DNA of 7,971 bases from PWND01 sp964601515 (GTDB lineage Bacteria > Bacteroidota > Bacteroidia > Bacteroidales > UBA7960). How positions within the stretch are numbered: position 1 is the stretch's first letter; every line of letters begins with the position of its first letter. The position numbers were made by a program, and so were the translations under genes. The DNA is taken from positions 1 to 7,971 of the forward strand of contig CAZRNU010000135.1 in NCBI GenBank assembly GCA_964601515.1. Direction: 5' to 3'. Below, one piece after another: positions 6,802-7,971 of the stretch. The notes under the pieces were generated by a model. That model worked only from the letters and a program-made list of their open reading frames with translations. It did not search any database and was not told the origin of the DNA.

Positions 6802-6883
6802 ATTATAAGGCTATACTCCCACCTAGAAGCCTTAGCAAAAACAGAATTGCACAAAATAAATTTAAGAAATAAACAAAAAGCTT

Positions 6884-7971
6884 ATGGCTACAACACAAAT
6901 TGGAATTCAAAAAGAATTCAAGATGAATGATGGAAGGTCCATCATATTGGAAACCGGCAAACTTGCCAAGCAAGCCGACGGATCGGTGGTTTTAAAATCC
7001 GGAAACACAATGTTACTTGCAACAGTAGTTAGTAATAAAGAAGCTAGAGAAGGACAAGATTTTTTCCCTTTATCAGTAGATTATCAAGAAAAATATGCTG
7101 CTGCAGGTAGATTTCCCGGTGGTTTCTTCAAAAGGGAAGCTAGACCATCGGAATATGAAATACTAATATCTAGATTGGTGGATAGAGCCTTGAGACCTCT
7201 ATTCCCTGATAATTACATGAATGAAACCCAGGTTTTGATTTCACTTATTTCGGTTGAGAAAGATGCTTTACCGGATGCTTTTGCAGGGCTTGTTGCTTCG
7301 GCTGCACTTCTGGTATCTGACATTCCATTTAACGGGCCGGTATCTGAAGTTAGAGTAGCAAGAATAAACGGAGAGTTTATTATAAATCCTACTATTTCAC
7401 AAGTTGCTAGTGCCGATATGGAAATGATTGTTGCCGGCACTATGGATAATATTAATATGGTTGAAGGTGAAATGAAAGAAGTATCTGAAAAAGATATGTT
7501 AGAGGCTATAAAGATTGCTCACGCTGCCATTAAATTACAGTGCCAGGCTCAATTAGACTTGGCAAATATGGTTGAGAAATCTAAGGTGAAAAGAGAAATT
7601 CCTGAACCTGAAAGCGATACAGAACTTGAAGAAAGAATGAAAAAAGAGCTTTATGATAAGCTTTATAAAGTTGCAATGGGCAAGATAGCTGACAAGCACT
7701 TGCGCAAAGAAAGTTTTGAAAAAATCAAATCTGAATTTAAGGAGTCGTTAGAGCCTGAATTATTGGAAGAAAAGGGTGCTTTAATTAATGAGTATTTCTA
7801 TCATTTAATGAAAGATGCTGTGCGTAATGTAGTTTTGGATGAGAGAATTCGTTTAGATGGCCGTTCACTTGACACGATACGTCCAATTTGGAGCGAAGTT
7901 GATTATTTACCATCTGCTCACGGTTCTTCTATTTTCACAAGAGGTGAAACACAATCGCTTACCACAGTTAC
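6884..7971 (+). CDS. pnp: Polyribonucleotide nucleotidyltransferase (PNPase), 5' part
   Basis: The first 362 residues of a phosphorolytic 3'-5' exoribonuclease that degrades mRNA to nucleoside diphosphates; it is cytoplasmic and trimeric. The reading frame stays open to the window edge, so the gene continues outside; the full protein is usually about 700 residues. Visible parts are the first RNase PH-like domain (about 10-145), with GRFPGGFFKREARPSE (75-90) and DRALRPLFP (100-108); the linking helical domain (about 240-315), rich in Glu and Lys; and the start of the second, catalytic RNase PH-like domain with RIRLDGRSLDTIRP (321-334) and AHGSSIFTRGETQ (345-357). The KH and S1 RNA-binding domains lie beyond the window. 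The ATG at 6884 fits the family N-terminus, and no Shine-Dalgarno sequence is present. A terminator separates it from rpsO. Within 6802-6883 the best -7 candidate is TAAATTTA (6857-6864), a one-base mismatch with no TTTG at the right distance, so its promoter is uncertain. Confidence 0.97.
   Translation, partial: MATTQIGIQKEFKMNDGRSIILETGKLAKQADGSVVLKSGNTMLLATVVSNKEAREGQDFFPLSVDYQEKYAAAGRFPGGFFKREARPSEYEILISRLVDRALRPLFPDNYMNETQVLISLISVEKDALPDAFAGLVASAALLVSDIPFNGPVSEVRVARINGEFIINPTISQVASADMEMIVAGTMDNINMVEGEMKEVSEKDMLEAIKIAHAAIKLQCQAQLDLANMVEKSKVKREIPEPESDTELEERMKKELYDKLYKVAMGKIADKHLRKESFEKIKSEFKESLEPELLEEKGALINEYFYHLMKDAVRNVVLDERIRLDGRSLDTIRPIWSEVDYLPSAHGSSIFTRGETQSLTTV

Noticed and set aside
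7213..7440. Minus-strand ORF of 75 codons
   Set aside because: It is a shadow of pnp, whose plus-strand frame is open through the region and matches PNPase throughout.
1..7971. A new defence, mobile or biosynthetic system
   Set aside because: Every sizeable ORF is explained by a known family or is a shadow. No integrase, transposase, toxin pair, reverse transcriptase, helicase-nuclease cluster, CRISPR repeat or direct-repeat boundary is visible.

Overview
This is an AT-rich window that reads like the chromosome of a Bacteroidota bacterium, probably Bacteroidales or a relative. That placement is an inference. It rests on start codons that lack Shine-Dalgarno sequences and sit in A-rich leaders, on a TTTG / TAnnTTTG promoter ahead of rpsO, on two small lipoproteins with short signal peptides, and on the character of the proteins. 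The window is densely packed with eight protein genes. It contains no tRNA, rRNA, CRISPR array, insertion sequence or prophage gene that I can recognise, and no gene-free stretch longer than 300 bases.

Layout. Positions 65-1192 (+) hold two closely spaced lipoprotein genes: a DUF4878-like protein with an acidic repeat tail, then a YiiX/C92-type permuted papain-fold amidase that starts at TTG. Its stop codon directly abuts the stop codon of a convergent class I CPD photolyase gene (phr, 1193-2494, -). Head to head with phr, across only 42 bases, is pbpC (2537-4963, +), a bifunctional penicillin-binding protein 1C. Convergent with pbpC is a minus-strand pair: an MBL-fold hydrolase of the lactonase-like type (4989-5828) preceded by a small STAS/SpoIIAA-like protein (5880-6245). 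After a 236-base intergenic region with a good promoter come rpsO (6482-6751, +), a strong intrinsic terminator (6772-6801), and the start of pnp (6884 to the window end, +), in the widely conserved rpsO-pnp order.

How the genes work together. The two lipoproteins and PBP1C act in the cell envelope. The photolyase repairs DNA. S15 and PNPase serve translation and RNA turnover. Apart from rpsO-pnp there is no evident single pathway. I see mainly ordinary core genes and no convincing new multi-gene system. The points worth a second look are small: compact divergent and convergent junctions, the TTG start, the 9-base repeat in the lipoprotein tail, a Cys/His cluster in the PBP1C linker, the MBL-STAS pairing, and the terminator splitting rpsO from pnp.
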